Below are positions 7,378 through 14,871 of a DNA stretch of 36,778 nucleotides, one piece after another (positions within the stretch are counted from its first letter, which is position 1; each line of letters begins with the position of its first letter). The translations under genes were made by a program, and so were the position numbers. Source of the DNA: a virus. The stretch is taken from the IMG/VR virus record IMGVR_UViG_3300009033_000002, positions 1 to 36,778 of that record. One strand, given 5' to 3'. The notes beneath the pieces are model-generated. The model ran no database searches. It saw only the letters and a list, made by a program, of their open reading frames with translations, and was not told the DNA's origin.

Positions 7378-7565
7378 AGGCGGATGCCTTCGGGACCTGG
7401 GACGAGCAGCGCCGTCACCGCATCGGCTGGCAGCCGGGTGTCGGCGCGGTCACCTGCCGCTCCTGCGTGCACTTTCGCGCGGACGGCACCCGCAAGCGTT
7501 GTGTCCTGTTCGGCTTCGCGACGCGCGCGTTTGCTGTCTGCGCCCGCTGGGAGCCGCTGCCATGA
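7374..7565 (+). CDS. Small four-cysteine protein
   Basis: The protein is 63 aa from a GTG overlapping the previous stop by 4 nt; its own stop overlaps the next start. C28, C31, C43 and C56 (CRSCVHF ... RCVLFG ... VCARW) make a likely Zn or Fe-S site. The aromatic residues flanking each cysteine are typical of a small metal-stabilised fold found in many phages. No function is known. Confidence 0.7.
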   Translation: MKADAFGTWDEQRRHRIGWQPGVGAVTCRSCVHFRADGTRKRCVLFGFATRAFAVCARWEPLP

Positions 7566-7855
7566 GCCGGCGTGATCCGCGAGCCGCCGCGGGCCTGCTC
7601 GGCCTGGTCATCGGCTGCGCCTTCGCGGCGGGGGCCCTCTTCGGGGCGACGCTCGCGCCGCAGGACGTCCCGTCTTTCACACCCACCGCGATCGCGCTGA
7701 CCGAGTGCCGGCGCCCGGAGTGGGTCATTTTCGTCTCGCCGAAAGGCTGGCACGCGATTCGCTGGGCACGCCTCCAGGCCGAACCGCGCTTGCGCCGCGC
7801 CTACGGCGAGCTTGCCAGGCGCCGGCTTGAGGCCGGCTGTGGAGGGAATCCGTGA
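7562..7855 (+). CDS. Small membrane-anchored protein
   Basis: The protein is 97 aa with an ATG overlapping the previous stop by 4 nt. The N-terminus is basic, followed by a single hydrophobic segment at about residues 10 to 32 (GLLGLVIGCAFAAGALFGATL), fitting a signal anchor. A soluble C-terminus contains two cysteines. It sits just upstream of gam, where Mu carries kil and other host-takeover genes. A takeover role is possible but not shown by sequence. Confidence 0.7.
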   Translation: MSRRDPRAAAGLLGLVIGCAFAAGALFGATLAPQDVPSFTPTAIALTECRRPEWVIFVSPKGWHAIRWARLQAEPRLRRAYGELARRRLEAGCGGNP

Positions 7856-8388
7856 GTAGACCCGCTGAAAAGATGAACCCGATGGAGGAGATGGAGCTCG
7901 TCGCGCGCGCGTTCGCGCAGGCCCGCACCGAGCTCGCGGCCGCGGCCACGGAGGCCGAGCGCGAGCTCCAGGCGGTGCGCGAGAAACACGGTGATCACCT
8001 GCGTTGCCTGCTCGGGCAGACGGTCGATCACAAGACGGTGCTCGAGCAGCTGATCGCCGACAACCCGGGATTCTTCGACAAGCCGAAGACGCGCGTCGTC
8101 GACGGCATCAAGTTCGGCCTGCGCAAGAAGCAGGGGAAGGTCGAGGTGAAGGACCCGGAGCGCACGATCGAGCGCATCCGCAGGTTCCTTCCCGAGGAAC
8201 AGGCCGAGCTCCTCGTGCGCGTACGCGAGGAAGTGGACCTGCAGGCCGTCAAGGACTTGCAGGTGAGCGACCTCAAGCGCCTCGGCATCGGAATCATCGA
8301 AGACACCGACGTCCCCGTCGTGAAGCCGGTCGACCCCGACGTCGACAAGCTCATTGCGGCCGCCACGCGCGACCTGGAGGTGAAGTGA
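7852..8388 (+). CDS. gam: Gam-like host-nuclease inhibitor
   Basis: The protein is 178 aa with a GTG start overlapping the previous stop. It shows the Mu Gam layout: a long N-terminal coiled coil (residues 10 to 65), a strand pair (VDGIKFGLRKKQGKVEV), a helix (ERTIERIRRFLPEEQAELLVRVREEVDLQAV) and a C-terminal strand-helix unit (LKRLGIGIIEDTDVPVVKP). Gam is a Ku-like dimer that coats DNA ends and blocks exonucleases such as RecBCD. Its position between the A/B genes and gemA agrees with this. Confidence 0.86.
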   Translation: MSRPAEKMNPMEEMELVARAFAQARTELAAAATEAERELQAVREKHGDHLRCLLGQTVDHKTVLEQLIADNPGFFDKPKTRVVDGIKFGLRKKQGKVEVKDPERTIERIRRFLPEEQAELLVRVREEVDLQAVKDLQVSDLKRLGIGIIEDTDVPVVKPVDPDVDKLIAAATRDLEVK

Positions 8389-8768
8389 TGGCCTTCCTGC
8401 ATGTCCTGGACAGCGCCGCGTACGTGGCCGGCTGGTTCACCCTGGTGGTCTGGGCGCTCGCGATCCTTTTCATCCTCGCCTGCCTCGTCATCGGCTGGGC
8501 CGCGGACATCCGCAAGGCCGTCGCCAAGCGGCGCCCCGTCGGCGGCTGGCTTCATCCGGCGCGGCGCCTGCGCAAGCGCGCGAAGTGCTTCCTGCGCGGC
8601 CATGACGTCAAGGTCGATCTGACGCTGGAGGTCGGAGCGCTGCGAGCGATCAAGGCGCACTGCGAGCGCTGCGGGGATGTCGTCGGTATCACGGCCGACC
8701 TTTACCACCTGGTGGGCGGACAACGGCTTGCTGCCGGTGGCACCGTGCGGAGGCGTCATGTCCACTGA
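8388..8768 (+). CDS. TM protein with C-terminal CHCC zinc site
   Basis: The protein is 126 aa, with its ATG overlapping the gam stop. One membrane segment lies at about residues 15 to 37 (GWFTLVVWALAILFILACLVIGW). A basic cytosolic part follows, with C67, H72, C92 and C95 arranged as CFLRGH ... CERCG. The next gene carries the same C-F-x2-G-H ... C-x-R-C-G pattern without the membrane anchor, so the two look like tandem relatives. Function unknown. Confidence 0.75.
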   Translation: MAFLHVLDSAAYVAGWFTLVVWALAILFILACLVIGWAADIRKAVAKRRPVGGWLHPARRLRKRAKCFLRGHDVKVDLTLEVGALRAIKAHCERCGDVVGITADLYHLVGGQRLAAGGTVRRRHVH

Positions 8769-8982
8769 GCGCCTGCAGAAGGCGCTGCGACGGGCGACGT
8801 GCTTCGTGCTCGGCCACTCGCGCGGCTTCTATCTGCAGCTCTTCCTCGCGAAGAAGGACGGCTCCTGCAGCGCGTCGGTCTACTGCGCGCGCTGCGGCGA
8901 GTCCGTGCAGCACCGCCTGAAGGGCGCCGGGCTGACCTACACCTACCGGCCGATCCCGGTCCACAAGCGCGGGGCGAAGTAA
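8758..8982 (+). CDS. Small CHCC zinc-binding protein
   Basis: The protein is 74 aa. The ATG lies 11 bases inside the previous gene, and the stop overlaps the next start. C15, H20, C43 and C46 (CFVLGH ... CARCGE) match the metal site of the preceding membrane protein, which suggests duplication with loss or gain of the TM segment. The rest is short beta-rich sequence. No function is known. Confidence 0.74.
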   Translation: MSTERLQKALRRATCFVLGHSRGFYLQLFLAKKDGSCSASVYCARCGESVQHRLKGAGLTYTYRPIPVHKRGAK

Positions 8983-9560
8983 TGGGCGCCGACCTCACCG
9001 CAAAGATCGCCGCGATGCGCGACGGGCTACGCCGGGCGGAGGCCGCCATCCCGTTCGGCGGCTACTCCGCCGCGGACCGCGAACGCCTGCGGCGGATGCG
9101 CGACGACATCCACATGCTGGAGAAGGTCATGGCCGAGCCGCAGAACAAGCGCCACCGGGAACTCGGGCACATCCACGCGCTGAAGCGCGACTTGCGACTG
9201 CTCGAGGACGACTACCGGGCGCTGATCTCCACTTTCAGCCGCGGTCGCACACGTACCGCTGCGGAGATGGACAGCCACGAGCGCCGGCAGCTGATCTCGC
9301 ACCTGGAAAGTCGCCGGCCGCGGCGCACCTGGGTTCGCCATTGGATCGAGCCGCGCATCACGCTGCCTGAGGGGCGGCGGCGCATGGGCAAGAAGGTCTG
9401 CGCCATGCTCGCCGCGCGTGATCGCGGCCACGGTTACGCCGACGCGATGGCCAAGCACATGTTCCATGTGGATCGGTGGGAACACCTCAACGCCCTGCAA
9501 TTGCACGACCTGGTCGCGGCGCTGGAGACCGATCAGCGGCGTCGTGGAGAGACGACCTGA
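8982..9560 (+). CDS. gemA: GemA-like regulatory protein (DUF1018)
   Basis: The protein is 192 aa, with the ATG overlapping the previous stop. Residues 57 to 190 match the GemA/DUF1018 layout: HIHALKRDLRLLEDDYRALI, a middle segment SHERRQLISHLESR, then a C-terminal domain with KVCAMLAARDRGHGYADAMAKHMFHVDRW and a final helix LNALQLHDLVAALE. Mu GemA (E16/E17 region) alters host gene expression and DNA supercoiling. The first 55 residues are an extra charged helical extension not usual for the family. Confidence 0.82.
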   Translation: MGADLTAKIAAMRDGLRRAEAAIPFGGYSAADRERLRRMRDDIHMLEKVMAEPQNKRHRELGHIHALKRDLRLLEDDYRALISTFSRGRTRTAAEMDSHERRQLISHLESRRPRRTWVRHWIEPRITLPEGRRRMGKKVCAMLAARDRGHGYADAMAKHMFHVDRWEHLNALQLHDLVAALETDQRRRGETT

Positions 9561-9724
9561 TGGGAGAGATGGAGAGGCTTGCCCTCCTGCGCGCCGGCGC
9601 ATTGCGCCTGGTCGGGCGCCAGCGTGCGCGCAAGCTGCGCCGCCGCGGCGAGAGGGTCTATTGGGATCCGGACCTCGGGCGTCTGGTGTGGGAGCCGAAG
9701 GCACCGACCGGAGGTAAGAAGTGA
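9560..9724 (+). CDS. Small basic hypothetical protein
   Basis: The protein is 54 aa, with an ATG overlapping the gemA-like stop and a stop overlapping the next start by 4 nt. It is strikingly Arg-rich (RLVGRQRARKLRRRGERVYW). Coding is supported by the overlaps at both ends. It may bind nucleic acid; no family is recognised. Confidence 0.62.
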   Translation: MGEMERLALLRAGALRLVGRQRARKLRRRGERVYWDPDLGRLVWEPKAPTGGKK

Positions 9725-10014
9725 AGGTCACCGTCAACAAAGGCATCCAGCTCACGAGGGCTGAGCGGCTTCTCCTGCCCGGTTACCAGGCGAAGTTTGA
9801 TAACCGGCGCGTGCGCGTGGCGGAGCTCGCTGACGGAAGTGGCGTCTTCTTCTGGTTCCGGCGCCTCGGGAAGGAAGGCGAAGGCCGAGTGGTCGACACC
9901 CGGTTCGTCCTCTCCCGCGAGGCGGTCGATCTCGTGGAGCGGATGCTGCTCCAAATACAGCTCGATCGGATGGAGCGAGCAGAGAAAGAAGCCGAGGACG
10001 CCGCATGCAAGTGA
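9721..10014 (+). CDS. Hypothetical early protein
   Basis: The protein is 97 aa with a GTG start overlapping the previous gene by 4 nt. The N-terminal 60 residues look beta-rich (VRVAELADGSGVFFWFRRLG), and the last 35 form an amphipathic coiled coil ending in an acidic tail (VERMLLQIQLDRMERAEKEAEDAA). It overlaps the next gene by 10 nt. The function is unknown. Confidence 0.72.
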   Translation: MKVTVNKGIQLTRAERLLLPGYQAKFDNRRVRVAELADGSGVFFWFRRLGKEGEGRVVDTRFVLSREAVDLVERMLLQIQLDRMERAEKEAEDAACK

Positions 10015-10538
10015 CCTGCCCCGTGTGTTTCGCCCGCTTCGCCCTAGAGGCCGCGCTCAACGACGCCGACGCGCGCCGGGCCTGCCAGGCGGTGGCCGCG
10101 CTGCCGCCTCAGCTGGGCGAACTGGCGCTCCAGTACGCGGGCCTCTTCCGCCACGAGGGCCGGGCGCTGTCCTGGCGACGCGTTGCAATGATCGTGGAGG
10201 AACTTTCGAAGGCGATTCAAAGCGGCGTTATCCGCCGGGCCCGCCAGCAGGTGCCGGCGCCGGGCGCCGTGTGGCGCCAGGCCCTGGAGCAGATGGTCAC
10301 GCGCCGGGATCTCCTCGACCTGCCGCTCACCGGACACGGCTACCTGTATCAGACCGTTTTCTCGCTCGCGACGAAGCGCGCCGAGAGCGCGCCGACGCAG
10401 CCGCGCCCCGAGACCGAGTCCGAGGAAGCGCGGGGCCACGAGGCAGCCGATGCGCGGCTCGAGGCGTTGTACCGCCGGAGCGTGGAAAAGGCGAACGCTC
10501 GACTCTCGCGCCAAGGCGAAGGGGGAAACCGTGACTGA
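10005..10538 (+). CDS. Early phage protein with N-terminal CPVC motif
   Basis: The protein is 177 aa. It begins MQVTCPVCFARFALEAALNDADARRACQAVAALPPQLGELALQYAGLFRHEGRALSWRR. This opening pattern is common to a family of proteins placed near replication or regulatory genes in many siphophages and transposable phages. Only one Cys pair is present, so full zinc binding is not assured. The C-terminus is charged and helical. The role is not established. Confidence 0.78.
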   Translation: MQVTCPVCFARFALEAALNDADARRACQAVAALPPQLGELALQYAGLFRHEGRALSWRRVAMIVEELSKAIQSGVIRRARQQVPAPGAVWRQALEQMVTRRDLLDLPLTGHGYLYQTVFSLATKRAESAPTQPRPETESEEARGHEAADARLEALYRRSVEKANARLSRQGEGGNRD

Positions 10539-10932
10539 GGCCGATCTGGAGCTGCCGGGGATCCTCGGCGAACTCACGGATTCGCACGGCGTCTCGCCGG
10601 CGTTGGCGCTGGCGCGTTGGCTCGGTGGTCGGCGCCTCTACGTCCCGGAGCGCTACGTGGCGGGACACGAGATCGAGCGTCGCCTTGGGCGTCACGCCTT
10701 CCGCTGGCTGATCCAGAAATACCCGCGCGAGACCGTCGAGGTTCCGCGCGTCAGAAAGCTCGTCCAGGCGATGCGCGACCGCGCGATCGCGGAGGAGCAC
10801 GAAGCGGGCCGGAGCATCTCCGAGCTCGCCGCAAAGCACGAGCTGACCATGCGCGGCGTAACGCTCGCCATCCAGCGCGCGCGGGAGAGAGGGTACGATC
10901 CTCAGTTCGATCTCTTTGCTTCATCGAGCTGA
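10531..10932 (+). CDS. mor: Mor/C-family transcriptional activator
   Basis: The protein is 133 aa from a GTG that overlaps the previous gene by 8 nt. It has the Mor/C layout: a helical dimerisation part (LPGILGELTDSHGVSPALALARWLGG), the strand RRLYVPER, and a C-terminal helix-turn-helix (AGRSISELAAKHELTMRGVTLAIQRARERG). Mu Mor activates the middle promoter and C activates the late promoters. Only one member of this family is visible here, so it may drive late transcription directly. It probably binds the dyads at 11861..11873 and 20025..20037. Confidence 0.88.
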   Translation: MTEADLELPGILGELTDSHGVSPALALARWLGGRRLYVPERYVAGHEIERRLGRHAFRWLIQKYPRETVEVPRVRKLVQAMRDRAIAEEHEAGRSISELAAKHELTMRGVTLAIQRARERGYDPQFDLFASSS

Positions 10933-10995
10933 GGGAGGGACGGCCGCAAGGCCGATGTGTGAACGCCGGCAATCCGGCATTGGGGGTATGAAACC

Positions 10996-11766
10996 GTGAA
11001 TACGATCTTCAAGAGAGCACTGATCACCGTCGTGGCGTCGATCGCCGTCGGCGCCCTGGTCTCCGCCTGCAATGGTGGGACGAGCCACGCCGATGACGAC
11101 TCGGGCTATGTGACCGTCGCCCAGGCCAAGCAGATCGCCGCTCAGGCGGCGGCTTCGGCGGTGTCCGCGGCCGTGGCGCCGCTGAACGCCCGGCTGAAAC
11201 GCCTGGAGGCGTTGCGGCTCGCGGTGTCTCATGGCGGATCGACCGTCATAACGCGTGGCGTCACGCATGCGGCCGCGAGCTCGACGACGAGCTCCTGGAC
11301 CCGCGCGAACCTGCAGGTTCAGCAGGGCATGCTGTGGATCATCTCCGGCACCGGGTGCTACGCCCGCATCAGCGAGGCCGTGAGCGGAGACTACGGCTAC
11401 GTCCAACCTCTGTCGGGCGGCATCACGATCGGGTTTACCGGATCGGGGTGCACCGGGACCGGCTACGTCATGGGGATGAGCGTCGGCGCGGCAGCGTCGG
11501 GCATCGTCTTCACGCTGAATCCGCAGAACTCGCAGGGCATGTCGGGCAGCGACTGGAACAATGCCGCCTATTACTGGTACATCGCCTCGGGAAGCGTCTA
11601 CACGAGCTTCCAGGAGATGTCGTACTGGCAGCCGGGCGGCGGCTGCATTGGCGCCGGCGGGACCGCGGTCTCCAACACCGGCATGCAGATGCTCCAGAAC
11701 GACGCGACGGTGACGAATGTCCCGTCCGCTCCCGTCCTCGGTCCGCTGCTGCCGAGCAATGTGTGA
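10996..11766 (+). CDS. Predicted outer-membrane lipoprotein
   Basis: The protein is 256 aa from a GTG preceded by GGGGGT. The lipoprotein signal is clear: basic n-region (NTIFKR), hydrophobic stretch (ALITVVASIAVGALVSA) and lipobox VSAC with C25. Asn at +2 favours the outer membrane. Residues 38 to 72 form an Ala-rich coiled coil. The remainder is Gly/Ser/aromatic-rich and probably beta-structured, with cysteines that could form disulfides. It lies 63 bases after mor and just before a strong terminator. Superinfection exclusion or lysogenic conversion is plausible but not shown. Confidence 0.8.
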   Translation: MNTIFKRALITVVASIAVGALVSACNGGTSHADDDSGYVTVAQAKQIAAQAAASAVSAAVAPLNARLKRLEALRLAVSHGGSTVITRGVTHAAASSTTSSWTRANLQVQQGMLWIISGTGCYARISEAVSGDYGYVQPLSGGITIGFTGSGCTGTGYVMGMSVGAAASGIVFTLNPQNSQGMSGSDWNNAAYYWYIASGSVYTSFQEMSYWQPGGGCIGAGGTAVSNTGMQMLQNDATVTNVPSAPVLGPLLPSNV

Positions 11767-11791
11767 CCGAAGCCACTTAGCTGGAGCAAGG

Positions 11792-11821
11792 AGAGGGCCG
11801 CATCTTGCGGCCCTCTTTTTT
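11792..11821 (+). terminator. Intrinsic terminator of the early/middle operon
   Basis: AGAGGGCCGCA at 11792..11802 pairs perfectly with TGCGGCCCTCT at 11806..11816 around a TCT loop, and a run of six T residues (11816..11821) follows. It is a textbook Rho-independent terminator. It separates the lipoprotein gene from the late lysis cassette. Confidence 0.93.
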
Positions 11822-11860
11822 GGCGTTATGATTGGCCCTGCGGCATGACAGCAACCGATT

Positions 11861-11883
11861 AGAAGCCGCTTCCCACTTACGCC
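11861..11883 (+). promoter_or_regulatory. Late promoter element upstream of the lysis cassette (Plys-like)
   Basis: AGAAG-CCG-CTTCC at 11861..11873 followed by CACTTACGCC recurs almost unchanged at 20025..20047, upstream of the protease gene. These are the two places where Mu has its C-activated Plys and PI promoters. The dyad is the likely activator site, and the shared ACTTA[C/T]GCC may be part of the core promoter. No sigma-70 -35 consensus is present, as expected for an activator-dependent promoter. Confidence 0.6.
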
Positions 11884-11911
11884 CTCGTGATGCGGCCCGT
11901 AGCCTTTCCGC

Positions 11912-12475
11912 ATGGCACAGGCAAGCAACTCCGTAAGCCCCGCCGACATCGCGCAGTGCTCCCGTGCGTACGGTCTTCCCGCGTCCCTGATTGCGGCGAT
12001 CGTCGCCACCGAGTCGAGCGGCGTGCGCGGCGCCGTGCGCGCCGAGCCGGGATATCGCTACATGTGGGACGTGGCGAAGAAGGCCCCGTTCCGCAAGCTC
12101 ACCGACGAGGAGCTCCACGCGGCTGCGCCGCCGGACGGATTCCCGGCGATCGAGGACGAGTCCGTTGCGACGGAGTGGTGGGGCCAGCGTATGAGCTGGG
12201 GCCCGATGCAGGTCATGGGCGCCGTGGCGCGCGAGCTCGGGTTCCGGCGTCCCTTCGGCGCGCTCTGCGATGCGTACATCGGTCTGCAGTGGGGCTGCCA
12301 GCACCTGCTGAGCCTCAAGACGCGCTTCCTGTCCGGATACGGCTGGGAGGGCGTGGTCGCCGCGTACAACGCCGGTAGCCCGCGCCGCGGCGATGACGGC
12401 AAGTGGGTGAACCAGGACTACGTCGACACCGTGCGCAAGCACGGCGGCTTCAAGGCGCTCCAGGGGGACCGATGA
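11912..12475 (+). CDS. Endolysin: SLT-family lytic transglycosylase
   Basis: The protein is 187 aa. It cleaves peptidoglycan glycan strands to lyse the host. The SLT fold is seen in SRAYGLPASLIAAIVATESSG with catalytic E34, in the central MSWGPMQVMGAVARELGF (the GLMQ-type motif), and in WEGVVAAYNAGSPRR near 145 to 160. No signal peptide or membrane segment is present, so release depends on the holin. It is the first gene of the late transcript, followed by an overlapping membrane-protein gene. Confidence 0.92.
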   Translation: MAQASNSVSPADIAQCSRAYGLPASLIAAIVATESSGVRGAVRAEPGYRYMWDVAKKAPFRKLTDEELHAAAPPDGFPAIEDESVATEWWGQRMSWGPMQVMGAVARELGFRRPFGALCDAYIGLQWGCQHLLSLKTRFLSGYGWEGVVAAYNAGSPRRGDDGKWVNQDYVDTVRKHGGFKALQGDR

Positions 12476-13017
12476 TCGAGCTCGCAATCGCGGCCCTGGT
12501 GCTCGTGTTCGTCACGCTCTGCAGCTATGTCGAGCTTGCCCGCGACGGCAGCGTCGACGTCACCCAGGAGCCGATCTCCTATTTCCTGACCGGCCCGCAC
12601 CACCTGGCGGAAGACGCGGGATTCTGCGCGCTGGCGCTTGCGCTGCTACTCATGGGCTGCCAGCTCGGGATTGTGGCCTTCGCCCTCGCGGCGCTGATCG
12701 CCGCCGCCGTGATCATGGCGATGGTGAGCGACACCTGGGCGTTCCTGTTCGGGCGCGAGCACCGCGTCGTGCATCTCACCTCGGCCGGCGTCGCTTTCTC
12801 CGGCGTCGCAGTCCTCGAGTTCCTCGTCGCGGTCCAGGCCGGGAGCGCGCTGCTCCTCGGACTCGCGGTCGCCTATCCCGCATCGGTCGCGTTCGTGTGG
12901 TGGAAGTGGCGCGAGGAAACCGCCTGGCAGGAGAAGATCGCGACCGCCTGTGTGTGCACGTTCGTCGTCACGTGGGCGATTCGCGCCTACATGCTGTACT
13001 GGAGGTCCTACCTGTGA
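12472..13017 (+). CDS. Multi-TM membrane protein in the lysis cassette (DUF998-like)
   Basis: The protein is 181 aa, overlapping both neighbours by 4 nt. About six membrane segments are visible, starting with LAIAALVLVFVTLCSYVEL and including FCALALALLLMGCQLGIVAFALAAL. A polar loop DGSVDVTQEPISYFLTGPHHLAEDAGF between TM1 and TM2 recalls DUF998-type proteins. It lies between the endolysin and the 3-TM holin, where an auxiliary holin or a membrane moron would fit. The function is unknown. Confidence 0.75.
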   Translation: MIELAIAALVLVFVTLCSYVELARDGSVDVTQEPISYFLTGPHHLAEDAGFCALALALLLMGCQLGIVAFALAALIAAAVIMAMVSDTWAFLFGREHRVVHLTSAGVAFSGVAVLEFLVAVQAGSALLLGLAVAYPASVAFVWWKWREETAWQEKIATACVCTFVVTWAIRAYMLYWRSYL

Positions 13018-13463
13018 GCATCCTCTCGGACCTGAACCCCATCGGGATCATCGGCGACATCGGCTCCAAGCTGATCGATCATTTCTTCCCCGACCCCGAG
13101 AAGGCAAAACAGGCGAAGCTCGAGCTGCTGAAGATGCAGCAGACCGGCGAGTTCAAGCAGATCGATGCCTACACCACCCTCGTGCAGGCGCAGACCGCGA
13201 TCAATGCCAAGGAAGCGGCCAGCGGGAATCTGTTCGTCGCTGGATGGCGTCCTTTCGTCGGCTGGGTCTGCGGCGTCGCTCTTGCCTGGAACTTCGTCGC
13301 GCTGCCGATGCTGAACTGGGCGATCGTCGAGTTCGGACTCACCTTCCACGCGCCGCCCAGCATCGACATGTCCCAGCTGTGGGTGGTTCTGACGGGGATG
13401 CTCGGCATCGGCAGCATGCGCACCTTCGAGAAGTTCAAGGGCGTCAACGCGCGGCATGGCTGA
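13014..13463 (+). CDS. Holin, 3-TM family (GTA-type)
   Basis: The protein is 149 aa with a GTG start overlapping the previous stop. The N-terminus (NPIGIIGDIGSKLIDHFFPDPEKAKQAKLELLKMQQ) is the amphipathic helix typical of the 3-TM holin family. Then come AGWRPFVGWVCGVALAWNFVALPML and a C-terminal TM ending GMLGIGSMRTFEKFKGV. The family forms the membrane lesion that lets the endolysin out. Its place directly after the lysis enzymes supports the call. Confidence 0.9.
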   Translation: MSILSDLNPIGIIGDIGSKLIDHFFPDPEKAKQAKLELLKMQQTGEFKQIDAYTTLVQAQTAINAKEAASGNLFVAGWRPFVGWVCGVALAWNFVALPMLNWAIVEFGLTFHAPPSIDMSQLWVVLTGMLGIGSMRTFEKFKGVNARHG

Positions 13464-13704
13464 CGAGGCGTACTTCGAGAGCGCGGCGCGCATCGAGGAA
13501 AGCGACCGGGAGCGGGCGCTTTCCCTGCGTGCGGCGCGACGCGCGGAAGAGGCGCGGATCGCCCAGCGGCTGCGCGACTCCGGCGTCCTGGTCCGTCACT
13601 GCATCGACTGCGGGGACGCGATTCCGCCGGAGCGGATCCGCTTCGTGCCCCATGCCGAGCGATGCGCGGACTGCGAGAGCGACCACGAGCGGAGGCGTCG
13701 ATGA
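13456..13704 (+). CDS. DksA/TraR-family zinc-finger protein
   Basis: The protein is 82 aa, overlapping the holin gene by 8 nt and the next gene by 4 nt. A charged coiled coil (residues 8 to 42) precedes a four-Cys zinc finger with C49, C52, C70 and C73 (CIDCGD ... CADCE). TraR-like proteins bind the RNA polymerase secondary channel and alter promoter output. They are common in the late regions of Mu-like phages. A role in late gene control is possible. Confidence 0.9.
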   Translation: MADEAYFESAARIEESDRERALSLRAARRAEEARIAQRLRDSGVLVRHCIDCGDAIPPERIRFVPHAERCADCESDHERRRR

Positions 13705-14048
13705 CCGCGGCAACCGGAGGCTGGGACTGGCACTACATCGCCGCGATGGTCGGGACTCTGGCGGCGCTGCTGGCGGTCTACTCGGCCATCCTCCTGTGGG
13801 CGGTCAAGGCGCTGCTGAAGCGCCAGAGCGACGAGACAGCCGCCAAGCTCCTGGAGCTCATGGAGCGCGACACCTCCCAGGACGACGAGATCGACGCGGT
13901 GCGACGCGAGCTGAACGACCACAAGGTCGACGTGGCGAAGAACTACATCCGGCGTGAGGACGCACTCGTGTACTTCGCTCGCTTTGAGCAGAAGGTCGAT
14001 GCAATCTGGACATTCCTACACGAGAGGTTCAATGGCCGTGGATCGTGA
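13701..14048 (+). CDS. DUF2730-like membrane/coiled-coil protein
   Basis: The protein is 115 aa, overlapping neighbours on both sides. One TM segment lies at residues 12 to 33 (IAAMVGTLAALLAVYSAILLWAV), followed by a long charged coiled coil (ETAAKLLELMERDTSQDDEIDAVRRELNDH). The layout and position match the DUF2730 (Mu gp25-type) proteins between the lysis and terminase genes. A spanin-like (Rz) role is a possible alternative. The function is unproven. Confidence 0.75.
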   Translation: MTAATGGWDWHYIAAMVGTLAALLAVYSAILLWAVKALLKRQSDETAAKLLELMERDTSQDDEIDAVRRELNDHKVDVAKNYIRREDALVYFARFEQKVDAIWTFLHERFNGRGS

Positions 14049-14352
14049 TCACATCGAGAAGACTCGCAGGGAGGTACTGCGCTGGAGGATTCTCCAGACG
14101 CTGAATATTGGGCGACCCTTCGCGGTATCGGAAGACACGCTGATGCAGGCCGTCAGCGGCCCCGATATGCCGCTGACGCAGCACGATCTGCGGCGAGAGA
14201 TCGAGTACCTTGAACTGCGCGAGCTTGTGAACGTGCAGGGACGCGGGAAGCAGCCGCAGTGGGACTGCAAGCTCACCCGCACCGGCGTCGACATCGCCGA
14301 GTACGAGGTCGAGTGCGAACCCGGAATCGCCCGGCCTCCGATGTACTGGTAG
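14032..14352 (+). CDS. Winged-helix-like late protein (Mu gp26 position)
   Basis: The protein is 106 aa, starting 17 bases inside the previous gene. TRREVLRWRILQTLN ... AVSGPDMPLTQHDLRREIEYLELRELVNVQ ... LTRTGVDIAEYEVEC is a winged-helix pattern. It is clearly homologous to the early protein at 1837..2112 through the R-x-RIL and GPD[L/M]PLT segments. The location just before the small terminase matches Mu gp26. A DNA-binding role in late control or packaging is inferred. Confidence 0.82.
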   Translation: MAVDRDHIEKTRREVLRWRILQTLNIGRPFAVSEDTLMQAVSGPDMPLTQHDLRREIEYLELRELVNVQGRGKQPQWDCKLTRTGVDIAEYEVECEPGIARPPMYW

Positions 14353-14358
14353 CCCGCA

Positions 14359-14871
14359 ATGGCACAGCGCAGCGCCGTCGCTCAGTTGCCCGACGAGGTC
14401 CGCGAGGAGCTCGAGCGGCGGCTGCTGCGCAGTTCCTTCTCCGGGTACGAGGATCTCGCCTCCTGGCTCCAGGAGGCCGGCTTCGAGATCTCGAAGAGCT
14501 CCGTGCACCGCTACGGGCAGCAGTTCGAGCAGCGCATGGCGGCGCTCAAGGTCGCGACCGACCAGGCAAAGACGCTCGCCGCGGAGGCCGACGACGACGA
14601 GGGCGCCATGAACGAGGCGCTCCTGCGCCTGGTGCAGACGAAGACGTTCGAGATCCTGATCGAGCTCGAGGACGAAAAGGTCGAGGCCAACCTGCCGAAG
14701 ATCGGCCGCATGGTCGCCGAGCTCGCCCGCGCGAGCGTCACGCAGAAGAAGTGGGCCGAACAGGTACGCGCGAAGCTCCAGCAGAAGGTGGACGCCTACG
14801 CCAGCCGCAACGGCCTGTCGGGCACGCAGGCCGAGGATCTGCGCCGGGAGCTGCTGGGCGTCGTCGCATGA
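14359..14871 (+). CDS. Terminase small subunit (Mu gp27-like, DUF3486)
   Basis: The protein is 170 aa. The N-terminal helix-turn-helix (QLPDEVREELERRLLRSSFSGYEDLASWLQEAGFEISKSSVHRYGQQFEQRM) is typical of DUF3486. A long helical part for oligomerisation follows. In Mu-like phages it recognises the pac site near the left end and recruits the large subunit for headful packaging. Its stop overlaps the large subunit start. Confidence 0.92.
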   Translation: MAQRSAVAQLPDEVREELERRLLRSSFSGYEDLASWLQEAGFEISKSSVHRYGQQFEQRMAALKVATDQAKTLAAEADDDEGAMNEALLRLVQTKTFEILIELEDEKVEANLPKIGRMVAELARASVTQKKWAEQVRAKLQQKVDAYASRNGLSGTQAEDLRRELLGVVA

